A stretch of 13,776 nt of DNA from Corinectria fuckeliana. Its lineage: Eukaryota > Ascomycota > Sordariomycetes > Hypocreales > Nectriaceae. How positions within the stretch are numbered: position 1 is the first letter of the stretch; every line of letters begins with the position of its first letter. The stretch spans positions 1-13,776 of the forward strand of contig WPDH01000106.1 of assembly GCA_019137255.1 (NCBI GenBank), given 5' to 3'. Position numbers and translations under genes: made by a program. Shown one piece after another: positions 1 to 8,794 of this stretch. Under the pieces are notes generated by a model, which was given only the letters and a program-made list of their open reading frames with translations, ran no database searches and was not told the origin of the DNA.

Positions 1-23
1 TATTATTATTATTATTATTATTA
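1..23. repeat. (TTA)n short microsatellite in copy D
   Basis: Perfect TTA repeat cut by the window edge. The same run, followed by the same gaatctatata sequence, occurs at 8698-8720 in copy A, so it belongs to the element's 3' region. Confidence 0.9.
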
Positions 24-96
24 GAATCTATATATAAATAGATTAGTATATATAACTATATCTCTTCTGCTAAGAGACTATACTAGGTTTATTATC

Positions 97-97
<1 letters not shown>

Positions 98-184
<87 letters not shown>
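98..184. repeat. (TTA)n long microsatellite in copy D
   Basis: Uninterrupted TTA repeat of about 29 units. The equivalent run in copy A (8795-8843) has about 16 units, so this internal microsatellite of the element has changed length between copies. Confidence 0.95.
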
Positions 185-186
<2 letters not shown>

Positions 187-687
187 GTTATTATTCTTAG
201 CTATATAAAGTTAGCTACTATAATAAGACTATAATAAAGCTATAGTATAAGCAGCTAGAAAATAAACATATTAATAAATCCTAAAAAGAATATATATTAG
301 TATATATTTAAGACCTAAAGCTAATATAAGCCTAATAAAGAGCCTAAAGAGAAGCTACTTATAAAGGTATTAAAAAGAGAAGAAAGAAAGAAAGATATTA
401 TAACCTAAGAGACTAAATAATAAATAATAATAAAAATCTATATAGCTGTTAATAGCTACTAATAGCTGCTAAGTGTTAGGTCTATACTAGCCTCTAGCTA
501 TTAATAACTATACTACTAGCTAACTTACTAATAGCTAGCTAACCTACTAGCAGCTAGTTTTGCTTACTTAAAATCCTAGACTCTTAGCTATAACTATAAA
601 GTAACCTAGACACACCTAGCTAGTATAATCCTAATACTTAACTGCTCTACTCTTATAGCAGACTAGGTGCTTAATATTTAGTTAACT

Positions 688-780
688 ATTTCTCCCTCTT
701 TTACTCTTTTTTTCTTTTTTCCCCTTTTTTTTCTTTTCTTTTTTTTCTCTTCCCTCTTTTTAATTTTTTTCTAGCCCCCT
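688..780 (+). other. Polypyrimidine tract in copy D 3' region
   Basis: A stretch of about 90 bases is almost purely C and T on the plus strand, ending in tctagcccccta. The same tract is present in copy A at about 9345-9438 with C/T differences. It is a conserved part of the element's 3' untranslated region; its role is unknown. Confidence 0.8.
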
Positions 781-956
781 AGGAAATAAGATAACTCTAG
801 TCTTAGCAAAAGGACTATTTACTTATATATAGTAATAGTATAAGAGGCCTAACCTAAGCCTACTATATAAAGGATATAGGTTTTTATCTAATTCTATAGT
901 TTTTCCTATATTTACATAAAATAGAAGCACTATCTACCTTTTAGGTCTATAAAGTA

Positions 957-975
957 TAAATAAATAAATAAATAA
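957..975 (+). repeat. (TAAA)n tail of copy D
   Basis: Four TAAA units followed by TAA end the homology with copy A. Short tandem tails of this type are usual at LINE 3' ends formed by target-primed reverse transcription. Confidence 0.85.
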
Positions 976-1030
976 TATAAGAGTAGAAAAAGAGTAAAAA
1001 AAGTTTATAAAGAAAGTTAGTTAGGTTAAA
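976..1030. other. Junction between copies D and E, no gene
   Basis: A short purine-rich, AT-rich stretch between the TAAA tail of D and the recognisable end of E. No match to other parts of the window is clear. It may be the insertion target of D or unrecognisably decayed E sequence. Confidence 0.4.
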
Positions 1031-1632
1031 ATAGATTTTAAAAGTATAATTAAAATATAATAAGAGTAACTATTAAATATTTATAAAAGGTTATATATAT
1101 ATACTTAATTTACTATCTTAATAGTATCTTTTAGAGTTTAGCTATTAATATTAAAAAGTATATTTCTTATTTAAATTATAATTTTATATTTAATATAACT
1201 TTAGGTTATTTACTTTATATTTTCTTAGTTTAAAAGTACTAGGTTTTATACTATAATTAATATATAAGAAAGTTAGCCTTTTTTATAATCTAAGAGTATA
1301 ATAAGAGCTATAGTAATATTTATAGTAATTTACTTCTTAAAAGCTATTTTATAATTATATATAATATTTTTTTTATATAAAATATAAGCTTATAACTTAT
1401 ATATAAATATATAAGCTTAGATAATATATTAAACTTATTTAAAAGATATAATAAAAATAATTTTAATAATAGTATTATATATTTTATTTTCTAGGTTATC
1501 TACTAGTATTTTACTTAGTTTTATAATAAGTTTATTATTTTCACTTAATATATATTAGCTAATTCTTATTAAAAGGTTATATTAACTTTAGTTAAGTTTA
1601 TATACTTTTAAATTAATAGCTATTAGAAGTAT
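1031..1632 (-). pseudogene. ORF1 remnant of copy E
   Basis: This is the part of E corresponding to ORF1 of copy A from its proposed ATG at 3019. The start codon position (1630-1632, read on the minus strand) is ATA here instead of ATG, a G-to-A change. Only the N-terminal part of ORF1, upstream of the zinc knuckles, is covered. The frame is full of stops and I see no conserved domain in it. The assignment rests only on nucleotide similarity to A, B and C. The distal end is uncertain. Confidence 0.55.
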
Positions 1633-1784
1633 ATTAGTATTATTATTATAATTTTAATATGTTATTATCTTTAGAGTAATATATATATAAGAATTTAAAT
1701 TTTAGTATTAAAATATATTTTAAAGGTAGATTAAGGCTATAATAAGTAAAAACTAGGTATTTTATAAGAAGGTTAAAAAGATTA
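1031..1784 (-). mobile_element. Copy E: inverted 5' fragment of the same LINE
   Basis: The reverse complement aligns with the first 700 or so bases of copy A (from 2876). It includes the leader block at 1665-1780, matching 2893-2990 of A, and ORF1 sequence down to about 1110. Homology becomes weak between 1110 and 1030, where small insertions of TA units disturb the alignment, so this end is approximate. The fragment keeps the 5' end but lacks everything after the first half of ORF1. Simple 5' truncation cannot explain that, so later deletion, rearrangement or insertion (perhaps of D) probably removed the rest. It is among the most decayed copies: nearly every C/G that could become T/A by RIP has done so. 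Confidence 0.8.
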
Positions 1785-1985
1785 ATATTAATAAAGCTAA
1801 AAAAGAGAAAAAAGAGAAAGTAAAGCTTTTTACTTATTAGACTTAAATACTTATATAAGCTGCTAACTAACTTAACAGTTAAGTTTTATTACCTTTTAGT
1901 AAATAACTTTTCTATTTAGCTTAAACTAAGTAAAGCTTAAATTATAATAATAATATAAGTTATAGTTTAGTAATAGTAAAATAGT
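1785..1985. other. Spacer between head-to-head copies E and B
   Basis: About 200 bp of AT-rich sequence that I could not match to any other part of the window. It holds a short perfect palindrome, cttaac-a-gttaag, at 1871-1883 and a purine-rich stretch near 1800-1826. No coding frame or RNA gene is seen. It could be the original host sequence flanking the insertions, or a decayed stretch of another repeat. Confidence 0.5.
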
Positions 1986-2130
1986 TAACTATATTTTTTT
2001 AAATACTTAGTTTTTACTTATTATAGCTCTAACCTGCCTTTAAAATATATTTTAATACTAAAATCTAAATTCTTATATATATATTACCTTAGGGATAATA
2101 GTATATTAAGACTATAGTAATAATACTAAT

Positions 2131-2866
2131 ATAGTTTTAATAGCTATTAATTTAAAAGTATATAAACTTAACTAAAGTTAATATAACCCTCTTATAAAAA
2201 TTAGCTAGTATATACTAAGTAAAAATAATAAACCTATTATAAAACTAAGTAAAATACTAGTAGATAACCTAGAAAATAAAATATATAATACTATTATTAA
2301 AATTATTAAAATTATATCTCTTAAATAAGTTTAATATATTATTTAAACTTATATATTTATATATAAGATATAAGCTTATATCTTATATAAGAAGAATATT
2401 ATATATAACTATAAAATAGCTCTTAAGAACTAAATTACTATAAATATTATTATAGCTTTTACTTTTATTATTAATATAGCTCTTATTATACTTTTAGATT
2501 ATAAGAGAAGCTAACTCTCTTATATATTAATTATAATATAAAACCTAATACTTTTAAATTAAGAAAATATAAAGTAAATAACTTAAAGCTATATTAAATA
2601 TAAAGTTATAATCTAAATAAGAAATATACCTTTTAATATTAATAGCTAAACCCTAAAAGATACTATTAAGATAGTAAACTAAGCTTATAATAACTTTAGT
2701 ATTATTATAATAAGAAAGCTACTAAGTAGTAATACTATTCTTATATTCTATATAGTAAATAAGATATAAGCTATTTATACTAAAGATTAGGTTATTAAAG
2801 CTTTTAGTAATAGTATAGCTCTCTTCTTTTTAATATTTATAGTAATAGTAAAAAGAATTTAACTTA
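2131..2866 (+). pseudogene. ORF1 remnant of copy B, N-terminal part
   Basis: Corresponds to ORF1 of copy A from its proposed start. The start codon is ATA instead of ATG (2131-2133), a RIP-type G-to-A change also seen in copy E. The reading frame has many stops. The remnant is cut at 2866 by the insertion of copy A, and the remaining ORF1 sequence resumes at 9650 in copy B's second part. No zinc knuckle lies in this portion. Non-functional. Confidence 0.65.
2854..2866 (+). repeat. Left target-site duplication of copy A
   Basis: agaatttaactta is repeated at 9637-9649 directly after the TAAA tail of copy A. The match extends 3 bases to the left (2851-2866 against 9634-9649), but those As overlap the tail and are ambiguous. 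In uninterrupted copies A (3742-3754) and C the site occurs once, inside ORF1. Confidence 0.92.
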
Positions 2867-2875
2867 AGATTAAAA

Positions 2876-3018
2876 TAACATTCTTCTTACTTACCTAGTT
2901 TCTGCTCGCTGCAGCCCTAATCTGCCTCTAAAATACATTCTAACACTAGAATCTAAATTCTTACATATGTATTACCCTAGGGATAATAGTATATTAGGAC
3001 TATAGTGATAGTACTAAT
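2876..3018 (+). promoter_or_regulatory. 5' leader of copy A (likely 5' UTR)
   Basis: This stretch of about 140 bp precedes the proposed ORF1 start and is conserved in B, C and E, including the ctagggataata block. LINEs of this kind usually carry an internal promoter in the leader. No promoter motif can be recognised here, so that role is inferred from the family only. A reading frame upstream of 3019 in the ORF1 frame is possible but unsupported. Confidence 0.4.
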
Positions 3019-4490
3019 ATGCTTCTGATAGCTATTAATTTAGGGGCGTATAGACTTGACTAAAGTTAATATAACCCTCTCGCGGGAATCAGCTAGTACA
3101 CGCTAAGCAAAAATAACAAACCTGCTGTAAAACTAAGTAGAATACTAGTAGATAACCTAGAAAATAAAGCATATAATGCTATCGCTAGAATTATCTCTAC
3201 TATATCTCTTAAACAAGTTTGGTATATTATCTAAACCTATATGTCTATACGTAAGGTGTGGGCCTGTATCTTACGCGAGGAGGATATAATATATAACTAT
3301 AAAATAGCCCTTAAGGACTAAATCACTATAAATATTACTATAGCTTTTACCTCTATTATTAATATAGCTCTTACTATACCCCTAGATTATAAGAGAGGCT
3401 AACCCTCTTATATATTAATTATAGTATGAAACCTAATACCTCTAAACTAGAGAAACACAAAGTGAATAACCTGAAGCTATATTAAACATAAAGTTATAAT
3501 CTGAACGAGAAATATACCCCCTGATATTAATAGCTGAACCCTGAAAGATACTATTAAGGTAGTAAACTAGGCCTATAATAACTCTAGTGTTATTATAGTA
3601 AGAAAGCTGCTAAGTGGTAATACTATTCTTATATTCTATATAGCAGATAAGATATAAGCTATCTGCGCTAAAGATTAGGTTATTAAAGCCTTTAGTAATA
3701 GTATAGCTCTCTCCCCCCTAATGTTTATAGTAATAGCAAAAGGAATCTAACTTATATCTGTCCTAAATGATACTAATAAGCTTATTAAAGAAATTAATAG
3801 ATCTAATTAACTAAAGATCCTCTAAGTTAAAAAGTAAAAGACTAGCTGACCTAGCCCTAAAGCGAAGATAAACCTTATCCTATATATTAGCTCTATTAAA
3901 AAGGCTAACCGCTTATATAATAACAGCCTACTACTTAATATATAACTATATAACTATAAGCTTTTTAATAAGAGGCTTTAACCTACCTAATACTATAACT
4001 GCTTTAAGTTTAGACACTTAGCCTAGAACTATAAATCGGCCCTGACCTATAGATATTATGAAGGTACTATACACACTAACAGAGAAGAATACCTAACTAA
4101 ATATAAAGAAATCCCCCTAAACTGCATCCTCTATAAGAGTAAACACCTAGCCTAGAGCTATAACTGCCCTATTACAGCCTTATACTAGGCCTAGGCTAAG
4201 AAAGGATACTTAGATAGACCTTTTTGCTTCTAAGAATATATAGTAACTAAACCTCTAACTTAAGGGCTCCTACTCTTACTGCTCTTACTATTAGCCTAGC
4301 TTATTTAGTTCTTATTAAGAAAACCTAGAAGGCCTTCTAGCTTAACAAACAGATTATATATAGTATCTACTAGCCTAGCCCTAATATAAGCCTAAGCTGC
4401 TTATATATTATCCCCTCTTTTAATAATTACCTTAGCCTTATTACTATTACTATCCCCCTCTTAGACTACTAATTAATACTAGTACTATAT
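3019..4490 (+). pseudogene. LINE ORF1 (gag-like, zinc-knuckle protein), RIP-broken
   Basis: In known LINEs, ORF1 encodes a nucleic-acid-binding protein that packages element RNA. Starting from ATG at 3019, one frame can be followed without frameshift through 4170 and beyond. Its interruptions are TAA, TAG and TGA codons explainable as mutated CAA, CAG, TGG or CGA. Near residues 325-383 lie three CCHC-type knuckles, with several cysteines now tyrosine. Downstream, near 4320-4350, a KPRRPSSLT-like basic stretch precedes a Leu/Ser-rich tail. I did not recognise a domain in the N-terminal 300 residues. The start is the first ATG in frame, present also in C but ATA in B and E; the end is approximate because it overlaps the proposed ORF2 start. 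The product cannot be made. Confidence 0.75.
3991..4167 (+). other. Three decayed CCHC zinc knuckles of ORF1
   Basis: Knuckle 1 (3991-4032) reads Y-Y-N-C-F-K-F-R-H-L-A-stop-N-Y, a CX2CX4HX4C knuckle with its first and last Cys changed to Tyr (TGC/TGT to TAC/TAT), a Gly position to Arg and a Trp to stop. Knuckle 2 (4048-4092) keeps its His at 4072 but has Tyr at its Cys positions. Knuckle 3 (4123-4167) keeps the first Cys (4123), His (4144) and last Cys (4165), with Tyr at 4132. A run of three such knuckles near the ORF1 C-terminus is typical of LINE gag-like proteins. Confidence 0.8.
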
Positions 4491-4517
4491 TAGAACACTA
4501 ATTATTAAGCTACCCTA

Positions 4518-5084
4518 ACTTATATTATATTATAAGCCTATAGTAAATATAATATAATTATACTCTTTAAGCCTAATAAGAACCTTAAGATAGGAGCCCT
4601 AGCCTGCCTAAGATATTATAACTACTATATAGTCTACTATAGTAGACATATAGTAGTCTATATAAACAAATAGTATAAGCCTAAGTTGTGAATATTATAA
4701 GTAAAAGAAGACTAGGTTAGTATTACCTTTATAAAAACCTAATACTAAATTATTACCTTATATAATCCCCTAAATAGCAGAGGTGACTTACTTACACTAT
4801 AAGCTCTTACTAGTACCACTCTAAATAATTATACACTCCTTATAGGTGATTTTAACTTTTATTACTTACTTTAGGACTATTATAGCTGCTTAGACTGAGG
4901 TAGTAATAGCCTTATAGAGGAGGTACTATAACTTTATGTTAGCCTTCTCACCCCCTACAGAATAGTCACTAGGTCAGCCTAAAGCCACTAAAATAGCACT
5001 CTAGACCTTACCTAGGCCACTAAAACTATTAATACCTCCTATGTAAAAACCAACTATAACCTAGAAGGGTCTAACTATATCTCT
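4518..5084 (+). other. APE-type endonuclease domain of ORF2, inactivated
   Basis: In this frame GDFN is followed by FYYLL-stop-DYYS, matching the family's GDFN-x-HH-x-LW with His codons turned to Tyr and Trp to stop. GSDH, which carries the catalytic Asp-His pair, reads Gly-Ser-Asn-Tyr at 5067-5078, i.e. GAC to AAC and CAY to TAY. A possible catalytic Glu of the QEP-like motif reads Lys (AAG) at 4569-4571; this last assignment is tentative. Confidence 0.75.
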
Positions 5085-5807
5085 TAGTGTGTTTATATTA
5101 TAAATACTTATAAAGAGATAGCCTTTAAGCTAGACCCCAGATTTAACTAGAAGAAAACCTACTAGTAAAAAGCAGCTAATAAAATAGTAGTCTATCTCTA
5201 TTATATATCTAATAGCATAATAACCACCCTAGAGGCCCTAGATGTAAAAGTTAAATAGCTTCTTAAGTAACTTACTATAATCACAAAATATATAATCCTA
5301 AAGCAGAAGAAACCTAGACCTTATTATAACTCTTAGTAGAATAGTAAAATAGCTAAAGTAACTTCTAAACTTAAGTGAGCATACTATACAGCCTAACAAA
5401 CTAGCCACCTAGCAGATTAGTATATACACTCTAAGGTACGTATAACATAAGATCAGCACGTATAGAATATATAGTATACTCTCTAGAGGAAACTTCTAAT
5501 TAAGCTCCTATAGTATAATATAATATAATTCTAGAATATAGAAAGATAGGCTAGACTATATAGTAGAACTACTATAACTTCTTTATAGCTCTCACCTCTT
5601 ATCCGCTAAGACTAACCTAAACTAGCAACATTTTACGCAGATAAAGCTAAGATCTTAGTAAGGAAATTCTTCTCTAAACCTTAGGCAGATAACTCTAACC
5701 TCTCCTCTCTCCCGCCCCCTAGGACACTTAAACCTAAGTCAGGCTATATATGCTTAATAATAGACCCTAAAGAGGTCTAAAAAGCTTTATACTAAATTAA
5801 GTTATAA

Positions 5808-6620
5808 AAGGCCCTAAGGGAGGATAAAATCCCTGCGGGATTTCTTAAAGTATATAGTAAACTACTTATCCTTATAATTACTAAAATAGTAAACATAAGT
5901 TTTACTATTAGTTACTTCCTAATATGCTTTTATACTATAATTACTATAANNAAAAGCTAATAAGACTAAAAAATAATAGTAAATAGTATTAGGCTAATAC
6001 CTAATATTACTACTTAATATAATTAGTAAGATTATTAAAACAGTTATTAGTAAGCGTATTATAACTATAGCAGAAGAGAAGAGGCTATTACCCTTAGGGC
6101 AAATAGATAATAGGCCTAGAAAGTTAATAAAGCTAGCCCTAGCTATAGTTGTTAAAGTAATACGCATAGTATAAGCCTAACACAGCCTTATCTCTCTTCT
6201 CTAGCTCAACTTTATAAAAGCCTTTAATAGTATTAACTATAGACAACTTATTACTACCTTATAACTAAAAGGATTCCCTAGATAGCTCTTAGTATAGCTT
6301 ACTAGCTACCTTATATTATAAATAGCACAGCTCTAATTTAATAGCTAAACCTCTAACCTAATTAAAGTTAAAACAGGAGTCCCCTAAGGATCCCTTTTAT
6401 TACTTATTCTATTTATCCTCTTTATTTCTAGCCTTTATAAAGCCTTTAATAACACCCTTAGGATATTAGTTGTTAGATTTGCAGATAATATAAACCTGCT
6501 AGTATTTAGCTATAATACAAAAGAGACCTAAACCTAGCTTAAGACTGTATAGGAAATATGTGATAATTAGGCCTAAATAAATAATATAACCTAAGAACTA
6601 GATAAAATATAACTCTTCTA
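5808..6620 (+). other. Reverse transcriptase domain of ORF2, inactivated
   Basis: Catalytic motif A reads Leu-Asn-Phe-Ile-Lys-Ala-Phe-Asn from 6205, where an LD...AFD pattern is expected, so both Asp codons are now Asn (6208, 6226). The catalytic [YF]ADD motif reads F-A-D-N at 6478-6489. GVPQGS has Gln turned to stop at 6385-6387 (CAA to TAA). All are single C-to-T or G-to-A changes. Confidence 0.85.
5950..5951. other. Two undetermined bases (nn)
   Basis: The only ambiguous bases in the window. Upstream RT motifs (5808-5849) are in the same frame as the endonuclease; downstream motifs (from 5953, KANK) are shifted by one. The local family pattern expects two or three more residues between the two parts, so the nn probably stands for a small gap of wrong length. 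Confidence 0.7.
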
Positions 6621-7431
6621 CTTTACTTGTAAATATATAGCAGACTAGATATAGATCTAACTTAGAGACTTAATAGTATAGCCTACCTAAACCTGTAGGT
6701 TTCTTAGACTTTTCCTCTATTATAAACTACTATAAGGCCTATATATAGACTACCTTAAAGGGAAACTTAAGCGCTAATACTAAGCTCTTACTATAATTAC
6801 TATAAGTATATAAGGGGTTAGCCTTAAAAGAGTAAGATTAATCTATATATAAGTTATCTGTTTTACTATAGTCTATAGTATAAGAGCTTACCACACCCTA
6901 ATAGCCCCTAGTAGTAAGCCTTAAGGTATTATATAAGTACTTATATCAGAATAGACTTAGAACTTATATATAATAGTAAGAGCTTATAAAGCTATACCTA
7001 CTCGCCTACTAGAGATAGAGCTAGCTATTCCCCCTCTTAATATCTACCTTAACAAACTAGCCGCCTAATTCTATAGCTATACTAAGAGATAGGATACCAC
7101 TTAGCTTATTAGGGCTACTATCACTATAGCTTTAAGGTGGATTCGCTATAAGCAGCAGTAAGAATTATAGTAGTAACTATAGTAAGAAGTTAGAGATTAG
7201 CTTAAAAGCTAGCTCCCCTATAAAGAGTATAAACTAATATTAGTAGTAATAAAAGCTTATACCCTTTCTGAATAGACTATATAGTAAACCTAACTCTAAA
7301 ACAAAACGAGAGAGTACTAAAAGACTAATCAACTTAAACCAGCTAAAGCTTATCTCCCTGCTAATAACAAAAGAGTATTACACTTACACTAAGACCTTAA
7401 TAAATATTAAAGCTTAATACTTATATAGTTA

Positions 7432-7551
7432 TAAACAGGAAAAATTAGTCTTAGAAGCTTCCTCTTCTAAAGGTATATACCTAATATGCCTTTACTATAG
7501 TGCTTATATAAGACTAGTAAAAAAACATCTAAACATATTATTATCTTTTAC
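7432..7551 (+). other. C-terminal TGK and Cys/His motif of ORF2
   Basis: Stop-T-G-K-I-S-L at 7432 matches the RTGx(I/L)GL motif of fungal LINE ORF2 proteins. About 20 residues on, Cys (7501), Tyr for Cys (7507), His (7534) and Tyr for Cys (7549) match the CxCG...ET..Hx4C zinc-binding motif. It lies only about 130 codons after the IPPL linker, leaving no room for a normal RNase H domain between them. Confidence 0.75.
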
Positions 7552-7770
7552 CCTAAGTATACTAAATAATAGGGATACCTAATAAACTTACTATAAAACT
7601 AATATAAGTTTAGGCTCTAACTATCTAAGTGTAAAACTACTTAACTGCTTACCTAGTAGTTCTTAAGCTAATATATTATCTTATATTATAAACTAGCCTT
7701 ATAAATCTATAGTAACTATAATTAAGTTTATAGCCTTATAATAAGAATAGTATACTATTATACTAAGTAC

Positions 7771-8697
7771 TTTTTACCCCTCTTATAAGGAGTATAAAAT
7801 ATACCTAGAAAAAGCTATAAAAGGTAAAAAACTAGCCTAATTATAATAGCTACTAATCCTAATTAAATCTTTTAACCCCCTATTAAAATCCTCTAAGCTT
7901 ATAATACTAACTTACAGACCTAACCTAAACCTATATTTTTACTACCTACTACCTAACCTTACGTATTTATATTACTCTCCTTTATGCCTTTACTAATAGT
8001 AGTATTATTACTAGCCTTACTAGCCTTATTATTACTATTACTATCCTTCTTACTAGTTCCCTTAGGGGCTAATAACCTAACTACTATAGAGATAGAGATA
8101 CTCTCTAGACAGATAAGAGCTAGAACTATAACATATTTAAGGCGCTTAAGCATCTTAGTAATATAGTTAATCTTACTAACTAGTATGTTAAACTAGTTAG
8201 ATATTAGGCCTATAGTTATTACTATAAGCATAATATATATATGCTTAAGAGCCTAACTCTTTACCTAAAAGGCTATATTCTTAAGCCTCTTAAGCTTCTC
8301 CCTCTATATACTATTAGCTTATATACACACTATAGAACCAACTTATACTTATATTATTAGCACCTCTCTCTTACTAGAGAGCCTTCACTAGGGCTTAGGC
8401 GGTAATAATAGTAGTAAATAGTAGGGTTTTATATGTTTTATATATATAGGTATAAGCTATATAGCCACCTGCTATAGTATTCACCTAGTCTTAGTAAAAA
8501 CCTACTATACTATTCTTACCTATCTGCATAATATATATAGAACAGAGGATAGCCTGTACTACTCCCTCTAGAGTAGTAAACTCCTCCCCTAAAGTAGTAG
8601 TATCCTCTATCTTAGCTTATCTCTTTCTCTTAGCCTGTATAGGATTAGCCTAGATATATAGCAGATTTATAGTAAAAGAACTTACTCTTATAGCTAG
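7771..8697 (+). other. Region between ORF2 and 3' repeats of copy A
   Basis: About 900 bp with no recognised domain. A stop-free stretch of 60 codons at 7984-8166 lies in the same frame as the RT part of ORF2 and reads as a Leu/Val-rich run followed by a charged stretch (GANNLTTIEIEILSRQ). It may be the remains of an ORF2 C-terminal tail whose Pro or Ser codons became Leu, or simply a C/T/A-rich stretch in which RIP makes few stops. No other copy in the window covers this region, so neither reading can be tested here. Confidence 0.4.
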
Positions 8698-8720
8698 TAT
8701 TATTATTATTATTATTATTA
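8698..8720. repeat. (TTA)n short microsatellite in copy A
   Basis: Counterpart of 1-23 in copy D, followed by the same gaatctatata sequence. Confidence 0.92.
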
Positions 8721-8793
8721 GAATCTATATATAAACAGATTAGTATATATAACTATATCTCTCTCGCTAAGGGACTATACTAGGTTTATTATC

Positions 8794-8794
<1 letters not shown>

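Larger units (their letters stand above)
1..975 (+). mobile_element. Copy D: 3' end of a decayed LINE
   Basis: This stretch aligns end to end with 8698-9636, the 3' terminal part of copy A. It keeps the same order of parts: a short TTA run, a longer TTA run, a mixed block with repeated agctg/agcta words, a polypyrimidine tract and a TAAA tail. Differences from A are mostly C/T and G/A swaps plus microsatellite length, as expected for RIP-decayed copies of one family. The element runs in from the left of the window, so its ORFs and 5' end are not seen. The TAAA tail at 957-972 marks its 3' end. No protein-coding content is visible. Its target-site duplication cannot be tested because the left flank is missing. 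Confidence 0.85.
1986..2866 (+). mobile_element. Copy B, first part (5' end to A insertion)
   Basis: Aligns with 2876-3754 of copy A at a constant offset of 888 over the ORF1 part; a 2-base difference near the 5' end makes the start approximate. It begins in the same leader sequence as A and C, so the 5' end is preserved, and stops abruptly at 2866, where copy A has inserted. The rest of the element continues at 9637. It is heavily RIP-decayed, clearly more than A. For example, ctgctcgctgcagccc of A is ttacttattatagctc here, all C-to-T or G-to-A changes. Confidence 0.9.
4350..7770 (+). pseudogene. LINE ORF2 (endonuclease-reverse transcriptase), RIP-broken
   Basis: ORF2 normally nicks the target DNA and copies element RNA into it. 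Domain order is visible. An APE-type endonuclease lies at about 4518-5084, with YNPL near 4760, GDFN at 4845, NSTLDLT at 4992 and GSNY in place of GSDH at 5067. A linker containing a WWN-like motif follows. The reverse transcriptase spans about 5800-6620, with KIPAGFLK at 5826, Y-L-I-L-L-L-N at 5998, a Q-I-D-N-R motif at 6100, LNF-IKAFNSIN at 6205, GVP-stop-GS at 6376 and FADN at 6478. Then come the IPPLNIYL linker near 7030, a TGK motif at 7435 and a C-terminal Cys/His motif. The frame shifts by one at the undetermined bases 5950-5951. Both ends are approximate. No RNase H is seen. Stops at former Gln/Trp/Arg codons and lost catalytic residues make it dead. Confidence 0.85.

Noticed and set aside
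98..184. Regular TTA repeat as a possible CRISPR-like or minisatellite array
   Set aside because: It is a simple trinucleotide run without spacers, shared with copy A as part of the element.
1871..1883. Palindrome cttaac-a-gttaag as a terminator or operator
   Set aside because: Short palindromes are expected often in such TA-rich sequence, and no gene stands next to it.
2977..2989. tagggataata block resembling the start of a known homing endonuclease site
   Set aside because: Only the first part matches, and the same bases are present in the leader of other copies of the element, so it is ordinary LINE sequence.
3019..7770. Reassigned stop codons (TAA/TAG read as Gln or Trp) as an explanation for the broken ORFs
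   Set aside because: Catalytic Asp, His and Cys codons are also lost by the same base changes and the copies differ by C/T and G/A at the stop positions, so mutation explains the stops better than a variant code.
7959..8153. Minus-strand open frame of 64 codons, rich in Ser, Asn and Lys
   Set aside because: It is the complement of the Leu-rich plus-strand stretch in the 3' region of copy A. Its low-complexity composition mirrors TTA/CTA codons, and no start signal or family resemblance supports a gene.
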